Part shown: in pieces, positions 18,956 to 28,153 of the stretch
How positions within the stretch are numbered: position 1 is the stretch's first letter
Layout: each line of letters begins with the position of its first letter
Source of the DNA: Parvularcula sp.
Lineage (GTDB): Bacteria > Pseudomonadota > Alphaproteobacteria > Caulobacterales > Parvularculaceae
NCBI GenBank assembly: GCA_002704915.1
Contig: PAIP01000035.1
Span: 1 to 63,170 of the forward strand
Direction of reading: 5' to 3'
DNA: 63,170 nt
Notes under the pieces: generated by a model
What the model was told of the DNA's origin: nothing
What the model saw: only the letters and a program-made list of their open reading frames with translations
The model's database searches: none
Made by a program: the position numbers and the translations under genes

Positions 18956-20433
18956 TGGCGCGTGAGTTTCCTCTGCCTCCCAGCGCATCCTGTCTTTCCG
19001 CTTCGATGCGCGACCTCGGCTATTCTCTCGAATCTGCTGTGGCGGACATCATTGACAACAGCATTTCTGCAAAGGCGGGCATAATAGAAATCTACTGCGA
19101 TCTCACACGCAGCGAGCCGACACTGGCAATCCTCGATGACGGCGCTGGAATGACTGCGGATGAGCTCCTTGCCGCCATGAGGCACGGCTCGATTAATCCG
19201 CGCGAAAAAAGAGCGCCGGGCGATCTCGGACGGTTTGGCCTAGGACTGAAGACTGCATCCTTTTCTCAATGCAGGCGTCTCACTGTCGCGACTTCGAAAG
19301 ACGGCGTCCGAAGCGCCGCCGAGTGGAACCTTGATACAATCGACGACGCGGACGACTGGGTGATTTCCGTTCTCGATGATTTAGAGATTCAGGCGCTTCC
19401 CTTTGCCGACAGACTTTCACGGGATGGCACACTTGTCCTGTGGGGCGGTCTGGACAGGTTGCTGGAGGACGAAACGGGCGCGCGACGAGATGAAATTGTC
19501 AATGAAAAGCTGGATGTTGTCGAAAAACATCTCGCTCTCGTATTCCACAGATATCTTGCCGGCGAAATCAAAGGCAGAAAGCGGCTGTCGATCAAAATAA
19601 ACGGCCATCCCGTCGATCTCTTTGATCCGTTCTGCCGCAAAAACCCCGCGACACAGGTGCTGCCGGAAGAGATTGTCCATGTCGCCGGCTCTGCTGTGAA
19701 GATGCAGCCATACATCCTCCCGCATCATAGCCGCCTTGCGGGCAAGGATTACGATTACTACCAGAGCCGAAGCGAGTTCATTTCAAACCAGGGGGCGTAC
19801 ATTTATCGGGCCGGCCGCCTGATGGCATGGGGCGACTGGTTCCGCCTTATTCCGAAAGGTGAATCCACCAAGCTCGCCCGCGTACAGATCGATTTTCCGA
19901 CTGATATGGATGAGGCGTGGACGATTGACATCAAGAAGTCGCGCGCCCGTCCGCCGCATGCCGTGCGCGAGCGATTGCGGCAGATTATCGCCCGGATCAC
20001 GAACCGAAGCGAAACGGTGCATCGGGGGCGCGGCAGGAAGCTGTTTGAGGAAACGCAGGCTCCGATCTGGGAAAGGTACGCCGATCAGGGACGCATACGC
20101 TATGCGCTCAACATGTCTCATCCCCTTCTTGAGGCCGCCACCAAGGAACTCGACCAATCCCAGCATGAAAAGCTGGGGCTGTTCCTTCAGTCCATCTCTT
20201 CGGCGCTTCCCGTGGAAATGATTTATTCCGACTACTCCACGCATCCCCGTGAGATGAGCCAGGCTCAGACGGCAAAAGAACAGGTTGTCGAAAAACTTCA
20301 TGCGCTAAAAACACTGCTTTCCGATACGGCATCTCTTCAGCGTGATGGCTTTCGCGATATCGTTCGCTCAACCAGACTGTTCGAAGAACACATGGATATC
20401 GCAGAGCAATTTATTGAAGAGGAATTTTCATGA
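18955..20433 (+). CDS. MORC/MutL-like GHKL ATPase
   Basis: A 492-residue GHKL-fold ATPase. The N box is SAVADIIDNSISA (about 28-40), the G1 box is LDDGAGM (about 60-66) and the G2 region is GRFGLGLKTASF (about 92-103). An S5-like transducer region follows, including INGHPVDLFDPF. This is the prokaryotic paraMORC type described by Iyer, Abhiman and Aravind (2008) next to Z1 helicases and nucleases in restriction systems. ATP-driven dimer closure would clamp or remodel DNA. It overlaps the Z1 gene by 4 bp. Confidence 0.85.
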   Translation: MAREFPLPPSASCLSASMRDLGYSLESAVADIIDNSISAKAGIIEIYCDLTRSEPTLAILDDGAGMTADELLAAMRHGSINPREKRAPGDLGRFGLGLKTASFSQCRRLTVATSKDGVRSAAEWNLDTIDDADDWVISVLDDLEIQALPFADRLSRDGTLVLWGGLDRLLEDETGARRDEIVNEKLDVVEKHLALVFHRYLAGEIKGRKRLSIKINGHPVDLFDPFCRKNPATQVLPEEIVHVAGSAVKMQPYILPHHSRLAGKDYDYYQSRSEFISNQGAYIYRAGRLMAWGDWFRLIPKGESTKLARVQIDFPTDMDEAWTIDIKKSRARPPHAVRERLRQIIARITNRSETVHRGRGRKLFEETQAPIWERYADQGRIRYALNMSHPLLEAATKELDQSQHEKLGLFLQSISSALPVEMIYSDYSTHPREMSQAQTAKEQVVEKLHALKTLLSDTASLQRDGFRDIVRSTRLFEEHMDIAEQFIEEEFS

Positions 20434-23078
20434 GCGGCAACAAGGTCGAAAGCGAAAAGAATTTCACGAGTGCGCTGATTTCGGCGCTTTCGCTGCTGCC
20501 GGGGACGCCGATGCGGCAGGATGTAGAACAAAAAGCTGCAAGTCTCGCTGCTGTCTTTGGTTATGAAGGACCGATCGACAGCGTCGTTCATGAAGCGATG
20601 ATCGCAATAGATACACGCATGGGCGCGGGCGTTTCGCTGGTAGACGTTGCAGCCCAGCATGACGAGGACTGGGTTCTCAAACGGGAAATAGACTGGACCT
20701 ATTCACAGGCCTACGAGGGCTTTCTCAAACGCGAGCGCTGGCATCCGAATGTCGTTCGCTCACTTAGCGACGTGGGAACCCGGATTCTCGGTCATCTGCA
20801 GGACCCGCTCAGCGAAGGGTCATGGGATCGGCGCGGGCTCGTTATCGGTCATGTGCAGTCGGGAAAAACCGCCAACTACATGGGGCTTATCGCGAAGGCG
20901 GCTGACGCCGGTTACAAATTCATCATCGTCATCGCCGGGATTCACAACAATCTGCGAAAACAGACTCAGGAAAGGATAGATGAAGGGTTTGTTGGCAGGT
21001 CCAGTGACCCTGACAACTGCATCCCCATAGGTGTCGGGCTCGACGCGGACTACCCGCATCCGGCCACCCTGACAAACATATATAATGACTTTAATCAGAA
21101 GACAGCTGCCCAGAGCGGCTGGAAACTCAATGATTTCAGCAAACCGATCATCCTGATTATCAAGAAGAACGTCAGAACGCTGGATGCGCTCCACAACTGG
21201 CTGAAGAAAATGAATGCGCAGGGTGACGGCCGGATATCCGACGTGCCGATGTTGATGATTGACGACGAGGCCGACAACGCCTCGATCAATACGAACAAGG
21301 AAGACCTCGATCCGACCCGCACGAATGCGATGATCCGGAAGATTCTGGGTCTGTTCGCCAAGTCCTGTTACGTCGGCTACACAGCAACGCCGTTTGCGAA
21401 CATCTTCATCAATCCCGAGTCCTACGACGATGATGTCCGGGAGGAGCTGTTTCCGCGCGATTTCATATACTGCCTTGACGCACCGACCACGTATTTCGGG
21501 CCCGAGCGCGTGTTTCTTGACGATACGGCAGTGCCAAGAATCACTCAGCCGATCAATGACTGCGAGAATTATCTTCCGTTCTCGCACAAAAAAGATGATG
21601 ACGTTCCCGAACTGCCGCCCAGTCTCTACATGGCAGTGGATCAGTTCATTATCGCGCGCACAATCCGGAATCTGCGAGGGCACGAGAACAAACACTGCTC
21701 GATGATGGTGAATGTCTCGCGGTTCGTGAATGTCCAGAACACGGTCCGCAATTTCATCAGCGAATATGAGAAGAGACTGCGTGAGGCTGTGAAAGCCAAT
21801 TATGCGATGCCTGACAGCGTGTCTCAACAGAACCGCTACATGGCCCGCCTCAAGGAGCGCTTTGAGAAGGACTTCCCCGACAGCGGAGTCGAATGGTCTC
21901 AGGTGAAAGCTGCGCTGTACAGTACGTTCGAAAATCTGCGGCTTTTCGTGATCAACAGCAAGTCCGACGAGGTTCTCGACTTTCGGAAATATGAGCGCGA
22001 TGGCCACGGCCTTACGGCAATAGCGATAGGTGGGCTGAGCCTTTCGCGGGGCCTTACCATAGAGGGTCTGTCCACGAGCTATATGTACCGCAACACGCGA
22101 ATGTATGACACACTCATGCAGATGGGCCGATGGTTCGGATATCGACCCGGGTATGAGGATCTCTGCCGCGTACACCTCTCGCCGGATTCAATAAACTGGT
22201 ATTCGCACATCGCCGAGGCGGCCGAAGAACTCCGGCAGCAGATTAAGCGAATGCGGCGCGACAGATTAAGCCCGAAGCAGTTTGGTCTTTACGTCAAAGC
22301 GCACCCGGATCGTCTGCTCATCACTGCTGCAAACAAAATGCGGAGCGGCGAAAAAGTCACCGTATCGCAGAATTTCAGCGGCAAGCTGCTCGAAAGCTAT
22401 ATTCTGCCTATGGATGCAGAGCTCAATCGTCAGAATGAGGAGCTGATTGCGGAATACTGGAGCAGCGGATTCGGTGGCAATATAGTCGAAGCCACCGAAA
22501 AGGGCTGGTTCCTTCGCGATGTTTCCGTCTCCGTCATTGAGGAATTCCTCACCCGCTTTCGCGCGCACAAGGAATACGCCGCCAATAAATCAGCAGCCGT
22601 GGACTACCTGCATGCTCTGTCTGAGGCTCATCCTCGGGGAGACATTCTTCTCCTTTCTCTCAAGGACAAAGGGGAGAACGAAGGGGTATTCAAACTTGGC
22701 GCTCAAGAGCGAACGAGCTCCCGGATAGACGGGGCATGGCGGACAAGCGGCTACCGGGTCGCAAGCCGCGGGGATGAAAAGCTTGGTCTGAGCGATAAGC
22801 AGCGGGCGCAAGCGGCGGAAATCGCCCATGAAAACGGGGCCAAAGCACCTTCGGACGTTCATTACCGAGAGGCGCGCAATAAACCGCTGTTAATGATTCA
22901 TATAGTAAATCCTGTTGAGAAAAACAGTACTGGCTCGCGTGTTCCTGCTTTCGGGATCAGTTTTCCGCTTGGGCACTATCAGACTGAAATAGAGGTTGTC
23001 GCCAATACTGTCTGGATTGACCGTATGCTTGGTTCCTCCTTCGACAGCCCGGAAGACGAGGAGGATTATGACGAATAG
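20430..23078 (+). CDS. Z1-domain superfamily II helicase/translocase
   Basis: An 882-residue P-loop protein with Z1-family helicase motifs: Walker A GHVQSGKTANYMG (about 140-152), motif II as MIDDEADNAS (about 276-285), motif III YTATPFANIF (about 315), and motifs V-VI in GGLSLSRGLTIEGLS and LMQMGRWFGYR (about 533-572). The C-terminal 250 residues are not recognised. Z1 proteins are predicted DNA translocases working with MORC-like ATPases and nucleases in restriction. A ribosome binding site for the next gene lies inside its 3' end. Confidence 0.9.
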   Translation: MSGNKVESEKNFTSALISALSLLPGTPMRQDVEQKAASLAAVFGYEGPIDSVVHEAMIAIDTRMGAGVSLVDVAAQHDEDWVLKREIDWTYSQAYEGFLKRERWHPNVVRSLSDVGTRILGHLQDPLSEGSWDRRGLVIGHVQSGKTANYMGLIAKAADAGYKFIIVIAGIHNNLRKQTQERIDEGFVGRSSDPDNCIPIGVGLDADYPHPATLTNIYNDFNQKTAAQSGWKLNDFSKPIILIIKKNVRTLDALHNWLKKMNAQGDGRISDVPMLMIDDEADNASINTNKEDLDPTRTNAMIRKILGLFAKSCYVGYTATPFANIFINPESYDDDVREELFPRDFIYCLDAPTTYFGPERVFLDDTAVPRITQPINDCENYLPFSHKKDDDVPELPPSLYMAVDQFIIARTIRNLRGHENKHCSMMVNVSRFVNVQNTVRNFISEYEKRLREAVKANYAMPDSVSQQNRYMARLKERFEKDFPDSGVEWSQVKAALYSTFENLRLFVINSKSDEVLDFRKYERDGHGLTAIAIGGLSLSRGLTIEGLSTSYMYRNTRMYDTLMQMGRWFGYRPGYEDLCRVHLSPDSINWYSHIAEAAEELRQQIKRMRRDRLSPKQFGLYVKAHPDRLLITAANKMRSGEKVTVSQNFSGKLLESYILPMDAELNRQNEELIAEYWSSGFGGNIVEATEKGWFLRDVSVSVIEEFLTRFRAHKEYAANKSAAVDYLHALSEAHPRGDILLLSLKDKGENEGVFKLGAQERTSSRIDGAWRTSGYRVASRGDEKLGLSDKQRAQAAEIAHENGAKAPSDVHYREARNKPLLMIHIVNPVEKNSTGSRVPAFGISFPLGHYQTEIEVVANTVWIDRMLGSSFDSPEDEEDYDE

Positions 23079-24039
23079 ACCAACACCATGGGATGACATT
23101 CAGAAACCTGACGCGGACTACAATGTACGCCGCCTGCCCGCGTCTGACGGCCCCGCGCTTTACTGGGGCAAGGACAGCGAAGGCCGCTGCCTGTTCATCC
23201 TCGAACTGAACGGGGATCACGCGGCGCAGTTTCAGCAGAACCGTGTGTCTGTGCACGGCATTCGCACCGAAATGCGTCTGCTTGACGTATCACGGATTCA
23301 GGGCCTCGTTCTCACTCTGGAGCAACAAGTTGATCGTGACCTGTTCCTGGGCCTCTGCCAGACGCTTTCCGCCAGCGTCGCCGGCGAGGCTGACCCCTCC
23401 GTCGCATTATCCGTTGCCCTTGCACATCTGAAAAGATGGAAGGCATTTCTGGCAGGCCGGAAGTCGCGCCTGCTGACGCCTGAAGAAGTGCGCGGCCTGT
23501 TCGCTGAGCTTATGTTTCTTCGAGCCATGTACCGAACGAATACAGACCATGCAGCCGCGGTCCAGTCCTGGTGCGGTCCGGAAGGTCTGCATCAGGACTT
23601 CGTGTTTGCAAACCGCGCAGTTGAGATCAAAGCCGTGTCCGGACGTGAGCGAAGCGCCGTCCGGATTTCCTCGGAAGACCAGCTGGAGAGCACCTGCGAA
23701 AGGTTGTTTCTCATGGTCTACCGGCTCAGCGAGATGCCAGCCTCAGAACAGGCGAACTCGCTGAACCAACTGGTCCAGCTGGTCGAATCCGAAATACAGG
23801 ACGCCGCCGCGCGCGAGGAACTGTCAGCCAAACTCGCCGCCTGCGGATATGTCGAATTACGCGAGTACGATACGCCCAGGCTTCTGGTGACTGGGCAGCG
23901 GGTATACCGTGTCTGCGATGATTTCCCCCGTCTTATTCGTTCAGGGCTGCCGCAGGGTATCGCACGGGTCGGATATGAAATCGAATTTGAAAGCATTGCT
24001 CGATTTGAGTGTGAACCTGGTACTGTATGGGGTGAATAG
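23068..24039 (+). CDS. PD-(D/E)XK motif protein
   Basis: A 323-residue protein of the DUF4420/PD-(D/E)XK type found beside Z1 helicases. Acidic residues consistent with the nuclease core are in FAELMFLRA (about 145) and in QDFVFANRAVEIKAVSG, giving D and E-x-K (about 179-190). The start at 23068 follows GAGGA and overlaps the Z1 gene by 11 bp; a longer frame from 22996 has no site. It is the most likely DNA-cleaving subunit. It overlaps the AIPR gene by 1 bp. Confidence 0.82.
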   Translation: MTNRPTPWDDIQKPDADYNVRRLPASDGPALYWGKDSEGRCLFILELNGDHAAQFQQNRVSVHGIRTEMRLLDVSRIQGLVLTLEQQVDRDLFLGLCQTLSASVAGEADPSVALSVALAHLKRWKAFLAGRKSRLLTPEEVRGLFAELMFLRAMYRTNTDHAAAVQSWCGPEGLHQDFVFANRAVEIKAVSGRERSAVRISSEDQLESTCERLFLMVYRLSEMPASEQANSLNQLVQLVESEIQDAAAREELSAKLAACGYVELREYDTPRLLVTGQRVYRVCDDFPRLIRSGLPQGIARVGYEIEFESIARFECEPGTVWGE

Positions 24040-26108
24040 TGGACACTGCCGCACAGGAATTTTTTCATGATTTTCGACAGGAGTTTCTCGCCGGAGCGGA
24101 GGCGAACAGCGCATTTCAGCTTGCCGAATTCATGGATGTGGTGTCATCCGAGCTTGAGCAAACGGGATTTATTGAAGGCTTCGAATTCTGTCACTTTCGG
24201 GCGCAGCGCGGAATGCGCGTTGACGGCTACTGGTTCAATGATGAGGGCGCACTCGATCTCTTCATAGCCGACTTTGATTCGCGCACAGAACTTACTTCGC
24301 TCCCTCCATCCGATGTTGAGACAATCTTCAAGCGTCTTGTGAATTTCTTCACGGCCAGCCGAAGCAGGAATCTCTTCAGGGAGCTTGAGGAGACCTCACC
24401 TGAATACGGGCTCTCCCGCGAGATTGCGGACCGCGGCCCCCTGATCCGCCAGGTAAACTTCTTTCTTCTCTCCGAAAGATATCTCAGCGAAAGGCTGCAG
24501 TCTCTTGAAGATGGCGAGGTGGAAGGCATCAGGGCCACTTATCATATCTGGGACATTTCAAGACTGCACCGCCAGAGGAGTTCGCGCGGTCACAAGGAAG
24601 CCCTTGATATCGATGTAGTTGATCTTTTCGGCGCCGGCATTCCGTGCCTTCCTGCGCATACTGGCGAGGAAGCATATCCATCCTATCTCGTCGTGATGCC
24701 TGGCGAAATGCTTGCCTCTCTGTATGAGAAATTTGGAAGCCGACTGCTTGAGCAGAATGTCCGCTCGTTCCTTCAGGCGCGCGGGAAAATCAACAAGGGT
24801 ATCAGGTCCACAATTCTCAATGAACCTGCGATGTTTTTTGCCTACAACAACGGCATCACGGCGACTGCTCAGAATGTTACCGTTGAACCGGGCGGCGACG
24901 GACTCCAGATCACCCGCATCAGAGACTTGCAGATCGTCAATGGCGGTCAGACGACGGCGTCCCTCTTTCACACACGGCGGAAAGACAAGGCATCACTGAA
25001 CAAAGTCTTCGTTCAGATGAAACTCTCGGTGATTACCGATGAGGAGAGCGAGACTGTTGTCCCCAGAATTTCAGAATATGCCAACACTCAGAACAGAGTG
25101 AACGCTGCGGATTTCTTTTCAAACCATCCCTTCCACATTCGTATTGAGGAATTTTCGCGTCGAATCTGGGCTCCCGCCCAGCAAGGCGCACAGCGTGAGA
25201 CAAAATGGTTTTATGAGCGCGCAAGAGGTCAATACGCTGACGCTCAGTCAAAGCTGACGCCTGCCGAACAGCGCCGCTTCAAAGCGGAGTACCCGAAGGC
25301 GCAGATGTTCACGAAGACCGATCTCGCGAAGTTCGAGAATGTATGGGATGATCACCCGAAATGGGTGAACCTTGGCGCTCAGAAGAACTTCGCGCGGTAT
25401 GCCGGCCGCATCGGCAAAGAGTGGGCAAAATCTACCGACCATTTCAATGAGTATTACTACCGGAGAGCAATCGCGCGCGCTTTGATTTTCAGACGCACCG
25501 AAAAGCTTGTTTCCGAGCAACCCTGGTACAACGGGGGGTACAGAGCGAATATCGTCGCTTTCACTATCGCTTCGATAAATGAGTGTGCAAAGAGCAAAGA
25601 CAGGTCGATTGATTTTCTGCGCATCTGGAGCGCTCAGGACCTGCATTCTTCGCTCGTAGACGCCCTCACAATCACAGCCAGATTTGTAAATGATGACATC
25701 ACGCAGCCGCCCCAGGGGATTTCAAATATATCTGAGTGGTGCAAGAAAGACGCCTGCTGGCATCGAATCCACTCCAGCCTTTCAAAGCTGAGCCCACAAT
25801 TTTCAACAGAATTCTGGAACGACCTCATATCGCTCGATGAGCAGCTTGAAAATGCAAAAAAGGCAAGGAAGACACAGCAGATAGATGACGGGATCGACGC
25901 CCAGACCGAAATATTCAAAATACCGGCGGAGAAGTGGGCTGACATTCTTGCGGAAGGCCAGAGACGAAAGCTTCTCACGCCAAAAGAGATAGGCGTTCTT
26001 CGAATTGCTCAGCAGATGCCGGCCAGAATCCCGACCGAAAAGCAGAGCGCTGTCTTGATCGGCGTGCGTGACAAAGCCATTCAGGAAGGCATTTTCACGG
26101 ATGGATAA
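24039..26108 (+). CDS. AIPR-family abortive infection protein
   Basis: A 689-residue protein starting at a GTG whose G is the last base of the preceding stop. The AIPR (abortive infection phage resistance) domain signature is visible as FFAYNNGITATAQNV (about 267-281) followed by LQIVNGGQTTASLFHTR (about 298-314), with RISEYANTQNRVNAADF (about 345). AIPR proteins occur in phage-resistance loci and in Z1/MORC operons. Their biochemical activity is not established, and a nuclease-associated role is likely. It overlaps the HEPN gene by 8 bp. Confidence 0.88.
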   Translation: MDTAAQEFFHDFRQEFLAGAEANSAFQLAEFMDVVSSELEQTGFIEGFEFCHFRAQRGMRVDGYWFNDEGALDLFIADFDSRTELTSLPPSDVETIFKRLVNFFTASRSRNLFRELEETSPEYGLSREIADRGPLIRQVNFFLLSERYLSERLQSLEDGEVEGIRATYHIWDISRLHRQRSSRGHKEALDIDVVDLFGAGIPCLPAHTGEEAYPSYLVVMPGEMLASLYEKFGSRLLEQNVRSFLQARGKINKGIRSTILNEPAMFFAYNNGITATAQNVTVEPGGDGLQITRIRDLQIVNGGQTTASLFHTRRKDKASLNKVFVQMKLSVITDEESETVVPRISEYANTQNRVNAADFFSNHPFHIRIEEFSRRIWAPAQQGAQRETKWFYERARGQYADAQSKLTPAEQRRFKAEYPKAQMFTKTDLAKFENVWDDHPKWVNLGAQKNFARYAGRIGKEWAKSTDHFNEYYYRRAIARALIFRRTEKLVSEQPWYNGGYRANIVAFTIASINECAKSKDRSIDFLRIWSAQDLHSSLVDALTITARFVNDDITQPPQGISNISEWCKKDACWHRIHSSLSKLSPQFSTEFWNDLISLDEQLENAKKARKTQQIDDGIDAQTEIFKIPAEKWADILAEGQRRKLLTPKEIGVLRIAQQMPARIPTEKQSAVLIGVRDKAIQEGIFTDG

Positions 26109-26829
26109 AACGACTCAGCTTGGTCCTCCGAGCCATGTTGCCGTTCATGCCGTGCTCCAGCTTGAAACGATTGCGCGTGTCAGCGTCACAGGCAGAAAAT
26201 CCTTCGAGCATGAACTGCAGTCGCTGCACGACGCGATGGATCGGGATTATGAAACACTGAAGTCCGACCTCGATGAGGATACCTACCTTCGCCACATAAA
26301 CGATGAATATATCGCTGTATCGGAAGAGATACCGCTTCTTTTCTGGTATTCACAGTTCCTGATCGGCTATGCAAGCTTCGAAGTCTTCCTGAACGCGATC
26401 TGTCATTCCTATCAGACACAGAATAAATCGCCCTTATCGCTGCGCGATGTCGCTGGTCAGGGAATCACTCGCGCGCAGCTTTACCTTACAAAGGTGGCGG
26501 GAATTGGCGCGCCATTTCAGCTTGCTGAATGGCAGACCGTAAAAATGTTTGGCGAAGTACGCAATGCAATCGCTCACCGCAGCGGATATATCGACCGGCT
26601 GCCTGACGATCCGAAATCGCTGTTCCAGCGACTTGAAAAGCAGGATATTGAGCTGAAAGTCGATCTGCTTGATCAGCCCGACGCACAAATCATAATCGGG
26701 GAGCAGATTGTCAACGATGCATTCGGCGCTTACAGAACCATTCTTCTGGCAGCGGCGGGATTAGCTAGTGACTTTGTTCTGCCAAGGCACGGCACCCCGT
26801 CCGGAAGCGATCACGGCGACGCCTGGTAG
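26101..26829 (+). CDS. HEPN-like protein closing the defence operon
   Basis: A 242-residue helical protein. The segment FGEVRNAIAHRSGYID (about 149-164) carries the R-x4-H pattern (RNAIAH) typical of HEPN domains. An upstream helix-rich block (LLFWYSQFLIGYASFEVFLNAI) fits the MAE_28990/RiboL-PSP-like HEPN group. Many HEPN proteins are RNases used in abortive infection, while others are only structural. The ATG at 26101 lies inside the end of the AIPR gene. Its inclusion in the same overlapping gene set suggests a suicide or sensing arm, by inference. Confidence 0.68.
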   Translation: MDKTTQLGPPSHVAVHAVLQLETIARVSVTGRKSFEHELQSLHDAMDRDYETLKSDLDEDTYLRHINDEYIAVSEEIPLLFWYSQFLIGYASFEVFLNAICHSYQTQNKSPLSLRDVAGQGITRAQLYLTKVAGIGAPFQLAEWQTVKMFGEVRNAIAHRSGYIDRLPDDPKSLFQRLEKQDIELKVDLLDQPDAQIIIGEQIVNDAFGAYRTILLAAAGLASDFVLPRHGTPSGSDHGDAW

Positions 26830-26850
26830 GCTGCGTTTCCCTTTACATTT

Positions 26851-27561
26851 CTATTCCCACAAAACCTCGGTGGCGAGGTACTCATGAAGAATTGTACGCA
26901 CGACAATGCCGTCATCCTGAAACACAGCATAGCGATACACGCCCTCCTGAACGACCACCCAACCATCTTTCAGGTTATGACCGCTCATCAGGCGCGTCAT
27001 CATCCTGCTGCCTACTTCCGGCCAGCCCGGTCCGGCGTCAACATGTTCAAACGCGGTGCGCTGTCCGTCTGACAAGACTTGCAGCGGAACCGCTGAGGCT
27101 GACGCGGGCTCCGTCAGCATCGGCTCGCCAAACTCATAAAATGCGTGCCCCCGGCTGTTTTTTACGATCACACGTCGCACTCGCTCCAAGTCAGGCATCC
27201 AGATCAGTTGTTTCTCATCCCCGAAAGAAGGACATTCCTGCCTCGCCCGATCAATGAGGCTTTTGAGGCTTTCATTTCTTCCCAGAATCCGAGATGCCGC
27301 TGGAAGCTTCTGCGCGGCGGGATCAGTCGTTCCGGCAAGGACTGCGCCCAGGAAAGCGATCAGATATTCTTCGTCGAGAGAGAATCCTCCGTTGCATGCC
27401 CGGCATACCGTCACCGTCGGAAGGTTTCGGGGATAAGGTTCGAGAAGAATTCCTTTGGTTGGAACATGATCGCGGCTGACCGGCGCCGAGCTCTCGGCGC
27501 AGCCGCAATAAATGCAGAACGACTTGTGGCGTTCATCACTGCAATCTTCAATGTAGTCCAT
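26851..27561 (-). CDS. HNH-type endonuclease-like protein
   Basis: A 236-residue protein starting at an ATG with AGGAG upstream. Near the N terminus, CIYCG is followed by SRDHVPTKGIL and VTVCRACNGGFSLDEEY. This gives two zinc-binding CxxC pairs around an HNH-like centre with D-H as in family members. The remaining 160 residues are unrecognised. It is convergent with the HEPN gene, with a 21-bp gap. It could be an extra restriction nuclease or an independent cargo gene. Confidence 0.7.
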   Translation of the reverse strand: MDYIEDCSDERHKSFCIYCGCAESSAPVSRDHVPTKGILLEPYPRNLPTVTVCRACNGGFSLDEEYLIAFLGAVLAGTTDPAAQKLPAASRILGRNESLKSLIDRARQECPSFGDEKQLIWMPDLERVRRVIVKNSRGHAFYEFGEPMLTEPASASAVPLQVLSDGQRTAFEHVDAGPGWPEVGSRMMTRLMSGHNLKDGWVVVQEGVYRYAVFQDDGIVVRTILHEYLATEVLWE

Positions 27562-27613
27562 GTCAGAGCTCCTTCGCACTTCTACATATATCACGGATTC
27601 GCCGACTTATTTT

Positions 27614-27790
27614 TTGCGCGCCCGGCTTTGGCGGGGCCTGGCAGTCGTGAACCGAACCCGCCAGCGCGGTTTCGGCCTTTCGGCATCCATCCCTCGCGCG
27701 TAGGAACCCGTTACCACCGGCCTTCGGCCAGAGGCCGGGCCTATACGGTCCTTGCCACTGCGCTTCACGCAGGGGCGGGCTCCTTTTGTT
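27614..27790 (+). repeat. Structured ~170-bp repeat, copy A
   Basis: It matches 32791-32960 in the same orientation over its whole length. Both begin TTGCGCGCCCGGCTT, share CCGTTACCACCGGCC and TTCGGCCAGAGGCCGGGCCT, and end in the hairpin CTGCG-loop-CGCAG followed by G-rich then T-rich sequence. Here the last loop is CTTCA. The rest of the gene-free stretch up to 28153 is unremarkable apart from its closeness to the relaxase gene end; an oriT could lie here but no nic consensus was recognised. Confidence 0.8.
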
Positions 27791-28153
27791 TTTGGTGGCG
27801 ACCTTAGTTACGGCGCGCTGCGCCGTTGCCCTTTAACTCGCACGCGCGTCTATAGTACCAATCATCGGGAAAGCTTCGAGCTACGGCAATACGCGAAGTA
27901 GAGTCAATTCCTGAATAAGTGGCAATTTCACACCCTATGCACCTGCGGTGCGGACGGGCTGGCGCCCGCCTGACCATAAGCATTTGAAACGCCGGACTGA
28001 AACTTTCAGCAAGGCCGTACACAAAACAGCGCCACGACAATTACGTCAGCGCGCGCGCCGCTACCTATGTCATTGTCGGCATTGAGAAACTTCCTCCGTA
28101 CACGCGATTACGCATTTTCTAACCTTGCGCATGTTTGCTTTCGTTTGCGCGCT

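Noticed and set aside
20820-22175. A 451-codon minus-strand open frame inside the Z1 gene
   Set aside because: It is the shadow of a gene with clear helicase motifs on the other strand.
27791-28153. oriT of the island
   Set aside because: The position near the relaxase gene is suggestive, but no nic-site consensus or convincing inverted repeat was identified by eye.
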